This document shows positions 53,041-61,450 of a DNA stretch of 64,000 nt, piece by piece; the stretch's first letter is position 1, and every line of letters begins with the position of its first letter. The notes under the pieces are model-generated. The model searched no databases, had not been told where the DNA came from, and saw nothing but the letters and a program-made list of their open reading frames with translations. The translations under genes and the position numbers were made by a program. The stretch is taken from positions 2,604,001 through 2,668,000 of the forward strand of contig NZ_CP085173.1 in assembly GCF_020616555.1 (NCBI RefSeq). The letters run 5' to 3'. The stretch comes from Streptomyces longhuiensis. Its GTDB lineage: Bacteria > Actinomycetota > Actinomycetes > Streptomycetales > Streptomycetaceae.

Positions 53041-53820
53041 TCAGGCGTGTCGGGCTGACTTCGCCCCGCGGGCCAATGCGGTCACTTTGTCCCCGTATGC
53101 CGCGGCGAGGACCAGTCCGGCCGCGTGCGCGAGGAGTCCGGCGCGCCCGTTCCCGGCGACGACGGCGACGCCGAGCGCCGCGCCCAGGGCGTGGGCCCCG
53201 GTGTCGCCGATCATGGTGCGCCCGTCGAGATCCTCCGGCAGGACCGCTGCCACCGCGCCCATGGGAGCCGCGGCGACGGCCCCTTTGAGCAGTCCGGGCG
53301 CCCCGAGCGCGAGCACGGCAGCCGCCGCCCGCCCGGGCCGTACGTCCACCAGGTTCACGAGGTGCGCCGCGCCGGCGATCACGACACCGGCGAGCGCCTT
53401 GTCCACGGCCCGTTCCTCGAGCAGCGAACCGGCGACGAGCCCCGCGGCGGAGATACCGATCAACTTCACGGCCCCGCTGGTCAGTTCGCCGTCGCGCAGC
53501 GCCGACAGATGGGCCCGGAACCCGCTGCGCGGATCACCGGCGCCCGCCACGTCGTCGTACGCGCCGCACGCCCCCGCCGCGAGCACGGCCAGGACGGCGG
53601 CCCGGCGAGCGGGCCCCGAGGCGGCGGCGGCCGCACCGACGACGGCCCCGGCCACGACGGCCGGTCCGGCGCACAGGTCCACCGCCCGGCCCGCGAAGTT
53701 CGTCCGCTCCCACAGGGCAGGCCCACCCGGCCTGGCCCTCCGCAGCGCCGCATACCCCGCCCGGGCCACGCCGGCACCGGCCGCGAGAGCCGCGAACCGG
53801 CCCACCGCACGCTTCCCCAT
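53041..53820 (-). CDS. MraY/WecA-like membrane phosphotransferase homolog with variant motifs
   Basis: This 259-residue multi-pass membrane protein is shorter than classic MraY (about 350). Several superfamily landmarks remain. ERTNFAGRAVDL resembles the first cytoplasmic loop. AYDDVAG matches the Mg-binding DD motif. NLVDVRPGRA aligns with the NLxDGxDGLA loop, and MIGDTGAHALGA matches the GDTGS-type motif. The second Asp of the D-G-x-D loop is missing (DVRPG), so catalysis may be altered. It might transfer a phospho-sugar to a polyprenol, or act as a scaffold. It lies between a GT4 gene and recN on the same strand; the recN start follows 6 nt after its own. Confidence 0.82.
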   Translation of the reverse strand: MGKRAVGRFAALAAGAGVARAGYAALRRARPGGPALWERTNFAGRAVDLCAGPAVVAGAVVGAAAAASGPARRAAVLAVLAAGACGAYDDVAGAGDPRSGFRAHLSALRDGELTSGAVKLIGISAAGLVAGSLLEERAVDKALAGVVIAGAAHLVNLVDVRPGRAAAAVLALGAPGLLKGAVAAAPMGAVAAVLPEDLDGRTMIGDTGAHALGAALGVAVVAGNGRAGLLAHAAGLVLAAAYGDKVTALARGAKSARHA

Positions 53821-53826
53821 GGGTGG

Positions 53827-55557
53827 TTACGCGTCCGCTCGGGCGGTGGCGAGCAGTTCCTCCGCGTGCGCCCGCGCCGTCTCGGAGTCCTCCTGGCCCG
53901 CCAGCATCCGGGACAGCTCCCGGACCCGGTCCTCGCCCTCGAGGACGGTGACGCCGGACCGGGTCACGGTCCCGTCGTTCGTCTTCTCCACGAGGAGCTG
54001 CCGGTCGGCGAACGCCGCCACCTGCGGAAGGTGCGTGACGACCACGACCTGCGCCGACTTGGCGAGCTTGGCGAGGCGCCGGCCGATCTCCACGGCCGCC
54101 TTGCCGCCGACGCCCGCGTCGACCTCGTCGAACAGATACGTGGGCACGGGATCGGTCCCGGCGAACACGACCTCCACGGCGAGCATCACGCGGGACAGCT
54201 CACCGCCAGAGGCGCCCTTGGCGATCGGCCGCGGCGGGGCGCCCGGGTGCGGCGCGAGCAGCAGCTCGACCTCGTCCACACCGGAGGGGCCGTAGGCGAC
54301 CGTGCGCCCGTCGAGCTCGACGCCGTCCGGGTCGTCGGTGCGCCGGATGTCGAAGGACACGCGCGCGTGGGGCATGGCGAGCGAGGCCAGCTCCTGCGTG
54401 ACGGCTTCCGCGAAGCGTGACGCCGCCTCCGTGCGGGAGTCCGTCAACGCCTGCGCCAGGACGCCCAGTTCACTGCGGAGGCCGTCCCGTTCGGCGGTCA
54501 GCTCACCGACCCGGTCGTCGTCCCCGTCGAGTTCGAGCAGCCGCGCCGAACCCTGCTCGGCCCAGGCGAGCACCTGATCGATGGAATCCCCGTACTTGCG
54601 CGTGAGCTGCGTCAGCGCGGCCCGCCGCTCCTCGACCGCCGCGAGCCGCAGCGGGTCCGCGTCCAGGTCGTCGGCGTATCCGGCGAGTTCCCCCGCCACG
54701 TCGGACAGGAGGATGCCGATCTCGCCGATCCGGTCGGCCAGCGCGGACAGGGCCGGGTCGTGGGAACGCACGGCGTCGAGCGCGCGGTTCGCGCCGCCCA
54801 CGAGTGTGGTGGCGTCGACGCCCTCGGGGTCCTCGGGGTTGCCCGCGAGCGCGGCGTGCGCGGCGGAGGCGGCCGAGGCGAGCGCCTCCGCGTGACCGAG
54901 CCGCTCGGCCTCCGCCGACAGCTCGACGTCCTCGCCGGCGCGCGGCTCGACGGCCGCGATCTCGTCGAGTCCGAAGCGCAGCAGATCTGCTTCCTGGGCG
55001 CGTTCACGCGCGCGCGTGACGATGGTGTCGAGCTCGGTGCTGACGGCTCGCAGACGGCGATACGCGGCCTGGTACTTGGTGAGCGGCACGGCGACCGCGT
55101 CGCCCGCGTACCGGTCGAGGGCCCCGCGTTGCCGGGACAGCTTGAGCAGCCCCTGCTGATCGGTCTGGCCGTGCACGGCGACGAGCTCGTCGGCGAGCTC
55201 GGTCAGCATGCCCACCGGCACCGAACGCCCGCCGAGATGCGCCCGTGAGCGCCCCTCCGCCGAGACGGTCCGGCTGATGAGCAGCGCCCCGTCGTCGAGT
55301 TCGGCACCCGCCTCCTGGGCGCGCACGACGGCCGCGGTGCCCTCGGGCACGGTGATCCGGCCCTCGACGACCGCCGCCTTCGCGCCGATCCGTACGAGGG
55401 CGGGGTCCGCGCGCCCGCCCAGCAGCAGGCCGAGGCTGGTGACCACCATCGTCTTGCCCGCACCGGTCTCGCCGGTCACCGCGGTGAATCCCGGCGACAG
55501 CTCGACCACCGCGTCGTCGATGACTCCGAGCGACCGTATCCGCATCTCCTCCAACAC
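53827..55557 (-). CDS. recN: DNA repair protein RecN
   Basis: This 576-residue SMC-like ATPase of recombinational repair starts at GTG 55555-55557, chosen because AAGG is 8 nt upstream and because family members start with (M/V)LEEMRIRSLGVI. N-terminal Walker A is TGETGAGKTMVV; a long central coiled coil spans about residues 150-350; C-terminal signature KGASGGELSRVMLA and Walker B PTYLFDEVDAGVGG follow, with the VVVTHLPQVAA switch. It is induced by DNA damage in many bacteria, though no SOS box is obvious here. The longer frame into the FtsX gene is antisense. Confidence 0.96.
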   Translation of the reverse strand: MLEEMRIRSLGVIDDAVVELSPGFTAVTGETGAGKTMVVTSLGLLLGGRADPALVRIGAKAAVVEGRITVPEGTAAVVRAQEAGAELDDGALLISRTVSAEGRSRAHLGGRSVPVGMLTELADELVAVHGQTDQQGLLKLSRQRGALDRYAGDAVAVPLTKYQAAYRRLRAVSTELDTIVTRARERAQEADLLRFGLDEIAAVEPRAGEDVELSAEAERLGHAEALASAASAAHAALAGNPEDPEGVDATTLVGGANRALDAVRSHDPALSALADRIGEIGILLSDVAGELAGYADDLDADPLRLAAVEERRAALTQLTRKYGDSIDQVLAWAEQGSARLLELDGDDDRVGELTAERDGLRSELGVLAQALTDSRTEAASRFAEAVTQELASLAMPHARVSFDIRRTDDPDGVELDGRTVAYGPSGVDEVELLLAPHPGAPPRPIAKGASGGELSRVMLAVEVVFAGTDPVPTYLFDEVDAGVGGKAAVEIGRRLAKLAKSAQVVVVTHLPQVAAFADRQLLVEKTNDGTVTRSGVTVLEGEDRVRELSRMLAGQEDSETARAHAEELLATARADA

Positions 55558-55773
55558 GGACACGACCTTACGAGGTCCGGAGCCATGTGTGCGACGGGCC
55601 CTGCCCCGCTTCCCTCCCGGCGGACCGAAATCGCAGGTCGTGCGTGGCTCTGTCCGGTCCTCCCGTCGCGCGTCGTCACCCCTTGTCACCCGTGAGGGTG
55701 GGGACAGCCCCCGGCCGGAACGACCTGCCCGCCACCTGGTGCCCGCGCCCCGCGTGCCCGCACGCTTGATCCC

Positions 55774-57120
55774 ATGAGTAACGGACTGGCCCGGGCGGCC
55801 CTGCGCGCACACCGGCCCGCGTTCGCCGGCACGGCGGTCGCCGCGCTGTTCGCGGCGACGGTGGTGAGCGCGTCGACGACGGTGCTGCTCGCCACGGGCA
55901 CCGACGGACTGCCGGCCGGCGCGCGCCGTCGCATCACGGAGAGCGGCGTCGGCGACATCGCGGCCGTCCTCCTCATCGGTTCGATCTACATGTCGATTTT
56001 CGTGGTCGTCTCGACGATGGGCACGGCCGTCACGCAGCAGCACCGCGAGCTCGCCCTCGTACGCGCCATCGGGGCCCGGCCACGCCAGGTGCGCCGCGCG
56101 GTGGCGAGGCAGGCCCTCGCCGCGTCCGTCCCCGCGGCGCTCACGGGCTTCGCGGCGGGCGGGCTGCTCGCCAGGGCCTGGTTCGCCGGCATGGTCACGC
56201 ACGGCCTGATCCCGGCGGGGGTGCCGTTCCGCTTCAGCTGGGCCGCGCTGCCGGTCTGCCTCGGGGTGGCCGTGGTGACGTCGACGGTCGCCGCGCTGCT
56301 CTCGTCGCTGCGGTTCTCGCTCCTGCGGCCCGCCCACGCCCTGTCCGAGGCGGCGGCGGGCAGGCGGCGCCTCGGCCTGCTCAGGGCGCCGCTCGGCCTG
56401 GTCGCGGTCGCCGGGGCGTGCTTCCTCTCGGTGCTGCTGTCCCGGCAGGACGCAGAGGAGGCGGGCCAGGGCGCGTTCCTCGTCCTGATCCTGTTCTGCG
56501 TGGGGGTGGGCCTGCTCGGCCCGCGGATCGTGGGCCCCGCGGCCTGGCTGGTCTCGGCGCTCGTGGGCCGCTTCGGCGCGAGTGCGCGGCTCGCGATGCT
56601 CAACGTCCGCTCGCAGCCCCGCCGCTTCTCGGCCGCCGTCGTCCCGCTCGTCCTCGTCGTCGGCTTCGGCCTCACCAAGGTCGCCCTGCACACGACGGCA
56701 CAGCACCGCACGGGCTCGGCGGGCAGTACCGGCGAAGTGTGGCTCGACTACATGGGTACGGCGCTGTACGCGGGGTTCGCCGCCATAGCCGCCGCCAACA
56801 CGCTCGCGATGATCTCGTTCGAGCGGCGCCGGGACGTGGCCCTGCTGCGCGTCGTCGGCACCCAGCGCGGCCAGGTGCGCTCCATGGCCGCCTGGGAGGC
56901 CGTCGTCGTCGCCGGTACGGCGCTGCTGCTCGGCGCCCTGATCGCGCTCGCCACGCTCGCGCCGATCCTCGACACGGCGTTCGGCTCGCCGCTGCCGTAC
57001 GTCCCGTGGCCCCTGGCCGCCGGGACCGTCGCGGGCACGCTCCTGCTGACGCTGCTCGCGACCGGTGTCCCGGTGCGGTCGGTGATGCGCCACCGCGCGA
57101 TCACCGTCGTACGGACGTGA
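55774..57120 (+). CDS. FtsX-like (MacB-type) ABC permease without adjacent ATPase
   Basis: This 448-residue membrane protein of the FtsX/MacB permease type has the C-terminal FtsX block visible: IAAANTLAMISFERRRDVALLRVVGTQRGQVRSMAAWEAVVVA in parts. An equivalent block occurs earlier (TAVTQQHRELALVRAIGARPRQVRRAVARQALAAS). It thus carries two permease units, probably eight or so membrane segments. MacB-type permeases need a partner ATPase and none is encoded here; it may rely on a remote one or be a relic. It lies between recN and nadK, divergent from recN and convergent with nadK. Confidence 0.88.
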   Translation: MSNGLARAALRAHRPAFAGTAVAALFAATVVSASTTVLLATGTDGLPAGARRRITESGVGDIAAVLLIGSIYMSIFVVVSTMGTAVTQQHRELALVRAIGARPRQVRRAVARQALAASVPAALTGFAAGGLLARAWFAGMVTHGLIPAGVPFRFSWAALPVCLGVAVVTSTVAALLSSLRFSLLRPAHALSEAAAGRRRLGLLRAPLGLVAVAGACFLSVLLSRQDAEEAGQGAFLVLILFCVGVGLLGPRIVGPAAWLVSALVGRFGASARLAMLNVRSQPRRFSAAVVPLVLVVGFGLTKVALHTTAQHRTGSAGSTGEVWLDYMGTALYAGFAAIAAANTLAMISFERRRDVALLRVVGTQRGQVRSMAAWEAVVVAGTALLLGALIALATLAPILDTAFGSPLPYVPWPLAAGTVAGTLLLTLLATGVPVRSVMRHRAITVVRT

Positions 57121-57136
57121 TCACCTACGCGATGTC

Positions 57137-58042
57137 CTAGTGGGGCTTCCCGCGCCAGCCGGAGACGGGCAGCGCGAACTTGGCGACAAGGCGGTCCGTG
57201 AACGAGGCGTGATGCAGCCGCGCGAGCCGCACCGGCACCGCCCCGCGCCGCACCTCGACGCGCGCGCCGGCGGGCAGCTCCACGGTCCGCCGTCCGTCGC
57301 ACCACAGCACGCCGTGCGGAGTGTGCTGCTGCACCTCGACGGCGAGCACCGAGTCCGGCGACGTCACCAGCGGCTTGGCGAACAGGGCATGAGCGCTGAT
57401 CGGCACCATGAGAAGCGCCTCGACCTCGGGCCACACGACGGGCCCGCCCGCCGAGAACGCGTAGGCCGTGGAGCCGGTCGGCGTCGCGCACACGATGCCG
57501 TCGCAGCCGAAGCCGGTGACGGGACGCCCGTCGATCTCCAGGACGACCTCGAGCATCCGCTCGGCCGACATCTTCTGCACGGCGGCCTCGTTGAGCGCCC
57601 AGTCGCGGTGCACGACATCGCCGTTGCTGTGCACGAGGACGTCGATCGTCATGCGCTCCTCGACCTCGTACGCCTTGGTGACGACGCGGTCGACCACCCT
57701 GTCGAGGTCGTCGCGCTCGGCCTCGGCGAGGAAGCCGACGCGGCCGAGGTTGACCCCGAGCATCGGGACTCCGGAGGCGCGGGCGAACTCGGCGCCGCGC
57801 AGCAGCGTCCCGTCGCCGCCGAGGACGACGAGCAGCTCACAGGCGTCGAGGCACTCCGGAGTCGCCTCCTTCACGAGCTCCACCGACGCCGGGAGCGGCA
57901 GGTCCGCCGCTTCCGACTCCAGGACCCGTACGCCGATGCCGCAGCGCAGCAGCCCCTCGACGACGAGTTCGGCACTCCGGATGGCGGCGGGCCGCCCGGT
58001 GTGCGCGAGCAGGAAAACAGTTCGAGCTCGAGTCTGTGTCAA
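57137..58042 (-). CDS. nadK: NAD kinase
   Basis: This 301-residue enzyme phosphorylates NAD to NADP. The glycine-rich GGDGTLLRGAEFA motif, GVNLGRVGFLAEAE, the conserved NEAAVQKMSAER segment and ATPTGSTAYAFSAGGPVV are all visible. The start is TTG at 58040-58042, fused to the tlyA stop as TTGA, so translation is coupled. The tlyA-nadK-recN order is conserved in actinobacteria, here interrupted by the FtsX gene on the other strand. Confidence 0.97.
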   Translation of the reverse strand: MTQTRARTVFLLAHTGRPAAIRSAELVVEGLLRCGIGVRVLESEAADLPLPASVELVKEATPECLDACELLVVLGGDGTLLRGAEFARASGVPMLGVNLGRVGFLAEAERDDLDRVVDRVVTKAYEVEERMTIDVLVHSNGDVVHRDWALNEAAVQKMSAERMLEVVLEIDGRPVTGFGCDGIVCATPTGSTAYAFSAGGPVVWPEVEALLMVPISAHALFAKPLVTSPDSVLAVEVQQHTPHGVLWCDGRRTVELPAGARVEVRRGAVPVRLARLHHASFTDRLVAKFALPVSGWRGKPH

Positions 58043-58854
58043 CGCGGCCCCTCCGCCACTGCACGGTCAACGTCCGCCGGGTCGAGTTCGGGCGCACCGG
58101 CGCGCAGCCACAGAAAATACTCGACGTTTCCGGACGGCCCGGGCAGCGGGCTCGCCGTCACGCCCCTTACGCCGAGGCCGAGTTCCCACGCCTGCCGGGC
58201 CACCGTGCGCACCGTCTCGGCCCGCAGTTCCGGGCTGCGCACGACACCGCCGCTGCCGAGGCGGTCCTTGCCGATCTCGAACTGCGGCTTCACCATGAGC
58301 ACCAGGTCCGCGTCGGGCGCCGCGCACCGCGCGAGGGCGGGGAGCACCAGGCCGAGCGGGATGAAGGACAGGTCTCCGACGACCAGGTCCACGGGTTTTC
58401 CATCGATCGCCTCCAGCGTCAACTCGCGTACGTTCGTACGGTCCTTGACGGTGACGCGTTCATCGCTCTGCAATGACCAGGCGAGCTGCCCGTACCCGAC
58501 GTCGACGGCGACGACATGGGCGACGCCGGCCCTCAGCAGTACGTCGGTGAACCCTCCCGTGGACGCCCCCGCGTCGAGCGCGCGGCGTCCCTCGACGGCG
58601 AGCCCCTGCGGCACGAAGGCCGCGAGTGCCCCCGCGAGCTTGTGGCCCCCGCGCGAGACGTAGTCGGGGTCGTTGTCGTCCTGCGTGACCACGATCGCGG
58701 CGGCGGTCTCCACCTGCGTGGCGGGCTTGGTCGCGGTGGTCCTGCCGACCGTGACGCGCCCCGCGGCGATCAGCTGGCTCGCGTGCTCGCGCGAGCGGGC
58801 GAGCTTCCGGCGGACGAGCTCGGCGTCGAGGCGGCGTCGTGCCACTCCTGCCAC
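58039..58854 (-). CDS. tlyA: rRNA 2'-O-methyltransferase TlyA
   Basis: This 271-residue enzyme methylates ribose of 16S and 23S rRNA, which in mycobacteria determines capreomycin sensitivity. An N-terminal S4 RNA-binding domain (RRLDAELVRRKLARSREHASQLI) and a linker precede the FtsJ-like methyltransferase: ALDAGASTGGFTDVLLRAG (SAM binding), VDVGYGQLAW, and LVVGDLSFIPL. GTG 58852-58854 is used; a second GTG three codons later is possible. It is coupled to nadK. Confidence 0.96.
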   Translation of the reverse strand: MAGVARRRLDAELVRRKLARSREHASQLIAAGRVTVGRTTATKPATQVETAAAIVVTQDDNDPDYVSRGGHKLAGALAAFVPQGLAVEGRRALDAGASTGGFTDVLLRAGVAHVVAVDVGYGQLAWSLQSDERVTVKDRTNVRELTLEAIDGKPVDLVVGDLSFIPLGLVLPALARCAAPDADLVLMVKPQFEIGKDRLGSGGVVRSPELRAETVRTVARQAWELGLGVRGVTASPLPGPSGNVEYFLWLRAGAPELDPADVDRAVAEGPR

Positions 58855-58861
58855 GTTCGGT

Positions 58862-59155
58862 TCAGCTCCTGTGTCGGTTCGAGGGTGAGGGCTCGGGGCG
58901 TGCGTCCAACGCGGTCAGCGCGTCACGCAGGCCCCGGTGTACATCCTCGTACACCTCGATGTGTCCGTCGGCAGTGAGGTGGTCGACGTCGGCGAGCCGG
59001 TCGAGCCCGGCGTCCACGTCCGCGTTGCCGGTGGGGGTGCGCGGGACGCCGAGGGGGGCCGGGGCCGCGGGCTCGTGCGACGGTTCGTCCCGAGCCTCCG
59101 GGGCCCCGGCCGCCTGGTCCGGCACCTGGTCGGGGTCCGGATGAGAGTCGTTCAT
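58862..59155 (-). CDS. Small acidic hypothetical protein upstream of tlyA
   Basis: This 97-residue protein starts at ATG 59153-59155. It is acidic and Pro-rich for about 40 residues (PDQVPDQAAGAPEARDEPS). It then has an ordered segment, TGNADVDAGLDRLADVDHL...HIEVYEDVHRGLRDALTAL, which looks helical. It is conserved next to tlyA in my memory of Streptomyces genomes; function unknown. TAGCGT 6 nt upstream of the ATG suggests a leaderless start. Confidence 0.78.
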   Translation of the reverse strand: MNDSHPDPDQVPDQAAGAPEARDEPSHEPAAPAPLGVPRTPTGNADVDAGLDRLADVDHLTADGHIEVYEDVHRGLRDALTALDARPEPSPSNRHRS

Positions 59156-59161
59156 GCCACG

Positions 59162-59167
59162 ACGCTA
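59162..59167 (-). promoter_or_regulatory. -10 element TAGCGT, leaderless start
   Basis: On the minus strand TAGCGT is followed by 6 nt and the ATG at 59155. Confidence 0.5.
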
Positions 59168-59183
59168 CCGCGTAGCGCTGGGG

Positions 59184-59189
59184 TACGGT
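59184..59189 (+). promoter_or_regulatory. -10 element TACGGT, leaderless start
   Basis: TACGGT lies 8 nt before the ATG at 59198, back to back with the minus-strand TAGCGT. The two divergent genes thus start within 43 bp. Confidence 0.45.
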
Positions 59190-59197
59190 CGACCGCG

Positions 59198-59545
59198 ATG
59201 GCGACGACGCAGGAGTGCCGTGCCGCACTCGACAAACTCTCGGACAATCTGGCGGGCGCGGACGGCGGGGTACGCAGCGCGGCGGCGCTCGACCGCTCGC
59301 TGAGCTGCCATGTCACGGACCTCGGGATCACGTTCACGGGCCGGCTCGAGAACGGCCGGATCGAGGTGGTCGACACGGTCGACGGGCCGCCGCCCGACCG
59401 GGCGCAGATCCGGCTCTCGATGACCGGCGACGACCTGGTCGCGATGGTCGACGGCAGGCTGAACTTCGCGAAGGCCTGGGCCTCCGGCCGGATCAGGCTG
59501 GAGGCCGGCTTCCGCGATCTGCTGCGGCTCAGGACGCTGCTTTAG
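59198..59545 (+). CDS. SCP2 sterol-carrier-like small protein
   Basis: This 115-residue protein has an SCP2-like fold. CHVTDLGITFTGRLENGRIE is followed by the QIRLSMTGDDLVAMVDGRLNFAKAWASGRIRLEAG stretch (in parts), typical of the SCP2 lipid-binding pocket and the conserved A-x-G-x-I/L end. The family binds lipids or acyl groups. No other lipid genes adjoin it. Its 3' end overlaps the ABC ATPase gene tail to tail by 17 nt. Confidence 0.85.
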   Translation: MATTQECRAALDKLSDNLAGADGGVRSAAALDRSLSCHVTDLGITFTGRLENGRIEVVDTVDGPPPDRAQIRLSMTGDDLVAMVDGRLNFAKAWASGRIRLEAGFRDLLRLRTLL

Positions 59546-60425
59546 CCACTGCCTTCGCGGACGCCTGCGCATCCTGGGCCGGGTCCTTCCTGGCCTTGCG
59601 CGCGGCCGGCACCACCAGCGGAGTACCGGTCTCCGGATCGTCGATGACCTGGCACTTCATCCCGAAGAGCCGCTCGACGAGATCCGCGGTGACGATATCG
59701 CCCGGCGCTCCCTCGGCGATGACCTCGCCGCCGCGCAGGGCGATCAGGTGGGTGGCGTAGCGGGCCGCGTGGTTGAGGTCGTGCAGCACCGCGACGAGCG
59801 TGCGCCCCTGCTCCTCGTGCAGCTCCGCGCAGAGGTCCAGTACGTCGATCTGGTGCTGGATGTCGAGGTACGTCGTCGGCTCGTCGAGGAGCAGCAGCGG
59901 GGTCTGCTGGGCGAGCGCCATGGCGATCCACACGCGCTGACGCTGACCGCCGGACAGTTCGTCGACAAAGCGATCGGCGAGTTCGGCGACTCCGGTGGAG
60001 GCCATCGACTCCTGCACGATCCGCTCGTCGTCGCCGGACCACTGGCGCAGCAGGCCCTGGTGGGGGTAGCGGCCGCGGGAGACGAGGTCGCCGACGGTGA
60101 TGCCGTCCGGCGCGATCGACGACTGGGGCAGGAGCCCGAGCGTGCGCGCCACCTTCTTCGCCGGCATCGACTGGATGGCCTGCCCGTCCAGGAGCACCCG
60201 GCCCGTCGAGGGCTTCAGCATCCGCGACAGCGCGCGCAGCAGCGTGGACTTGCCACAGGCGTTCGGGCCGACGATCACGGTGAAGGAGTTGTCGGGGATC
60301 TCGACCGAGAGCTCCGACGCGATCACACGCTGGTCGTAGCCCAGGGTGACGTTCTCGGCGGACAGTCGGTTCACGGTGGTACTCCTCCGGTTGTTGCTCT
60401 GGCTGCTGGGGTTCCTGTCGCTCAT
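59529..60425 (-). CDS. Iron-siderophore ABC transporter ATP-binding protein (FecE/FepC type)
   Basis: This 298-residue ABC ATPase starts at ATG 60423-60425, overlapping the permease stop as ATGA. A GTG 17 codons further is an alternative nearer the family start. Walker A is GPNACGKST, signature ELSGGQRQRVWIA, Walker B LLLLDEPTTYLD and the H-loop AVLHDLNHAARYA, all of the siderophore importer group. A ~25-residue Ala/Lys-rich C-terminal tail is unusual but common in Streptomyces. It ends the three-gene iron operon. Confidence 0.94.
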   Translation of the reverse strand: MSDRNPSSQSNNRRSTTVNRLSAENVTLGYDQRVIASELSVEIPDNSFTVIVGPNACGKSTLLRALSRMLKPSTGRVLLDGQAIQSMPAKKVARTLGLLPQSSIAPDGITVGDLVSRGRYPHQGLLRQWSGDDERIVQESMASTGVAELADRFVDELSGGQRQRVWIAMALAQQTPLLLLDEPTTYLDIQHQIDVLDLCAELHEEQGRTLVAVLHDLNHAARYATHLIALRGGEVIAEGAPGDIVTADLVERLFGMKCQVIDDPETGTPLVVPAARKARKDPAQDAQASAKAVAKAAS

Positions 60426-61450
60426 ATCCGGCCGGCCTTCCGCTCGGAGACCAGGAGCCACAGCAGATAGACACCGCCAATGACTCCGGTGACCACTCCG
60501 ACGGGCAGCTGGTCGGCCCCGAAGGCGCGCTGCGAGATCCAGTCGGCGGTGACGAGCAGGGCCGCGCCCATGCACATGGACGCCGCGATGTTCGGACCGG
60601 GCGAGCGGGTCAGCCGCCGGGCCAGCTGGGGGGCGGTCAGCGCGACGAATCCGACGGGTCCCGCGGCGGCGGTGGCCGCGGCGGTGAGCAGCACGGCGGC
60701 CACGAGCAGGACGAGCCGCGTCCGCTCGACGCGCACCCCGAGCGCGTTCGCCACGTCGTCGCCCATCTCCAGCATGCGCAGCGGCCGCGCGTACGTGAGG
60801 ACGACGGGTACGAGGACGGCACACAGGGCGAGCAGGGGCCAGACCTGGTTCCAGTCGCGGCCGTCGAGCGATCCCGTCATCCAGACCGTCGCGCGGGCGG
60901 CGTCGACGATGTCCGCCTTGGTCAGCAGATAGCCGTTGACCGCGGTCATGACGGCGGACATTCCGATGCCGACCAGGACGAGCCGGTAGCCGTGCACGCC
61001 TCGCTTCCAGGCGAGCAGATAGATGGCGAACCCGGTCACCAGCCCGCCGACGAGCGCCCCGAGCGCGACCTGGACGGCGCTCCCCGAGAACAGCACGATC
61101 ATGACGAGCGCACCGGCCGTGGAGCCCTGACCGAGGCCGAGAATGTCCGGACTGCCCAGCGGGTTGCGGGAGATGGCCTGGAAGAGCGCGCCGCCGAGCG
61201 CGAGCGCCGCGCCCACGAGGAGGCCCACGAGGACCCTGGGCAGCCGCAGCTCGTTGACGATGAACTCCTGCCCCGCGTCACCGTTGCCGAGCAGCGTACG
61301 GATCACGTCAGTGGCGGAGATGGGGAAGTCGCCGGTGCCGATCAGCGCGACGCTCGCGGCGAGCGCGACGCACAGCAGTACGAGGACGATCACGAACGCG
61401 CGGATGTCGAGGCGCAGGGAGATCCCGCCCCGGGTACGGATCGCCTTCAC
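60422..61450 (-). CDS. Iron-siderophore ABC permease (FecD-like)
   Basis: This 342-residue FecCD-family permease starts at GTG 61448-61450, coupled to the upstream permease by a GTGA overlap. It has about 10 membrane segments and the family motifs LRLPRVLVGLLVGAALALGGALFQAISRNPLGSPDILG (in parts), MGDDVANALGVRVERTRL (cytoplasmic coupling helix) and GPVGFVALTAPQLARRL. It partners the permease at 61447-62490 as a heterodimer. Confidence 0.95.
   Translation of the reverse strand: MKAIRTRGGISLRLDIRAFVIVLVLLCVALAASVALIGTGDFPISATDVIRTLLGNGDAGQEFIVNELRLPRVLVGLLVGAALALGGALFQAISRNPLGSPDILGLGQGSTAGALVMIVLFSGSAVQVALGALVGGLVTGFAIYLLAWKRGVHGYRLVLVGIGMSAVMTAVNGYLLTKADIVDAARATVWMTGSLDGRDWNQVWPLLALCAVLVPVVLTYARPLRMLEMGDDVANALGVRVERTRLVLLVAAVLLTAAATAAAGPVGFVALTAPQLARRLTRSPGPNIAASMCMGAALLVTADWISQRAFGADQLPVGVVTGVIGGVYLLWLLVSERKAGRI

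Noticed and set aside
55558..57093. Upstream extension of the recN reading frame
   Set aside because: It is antisense to the FtsX-like permease and low-complexity. RecN normally starts at the (M/V)LEEMRIRS position, where an SD is present.
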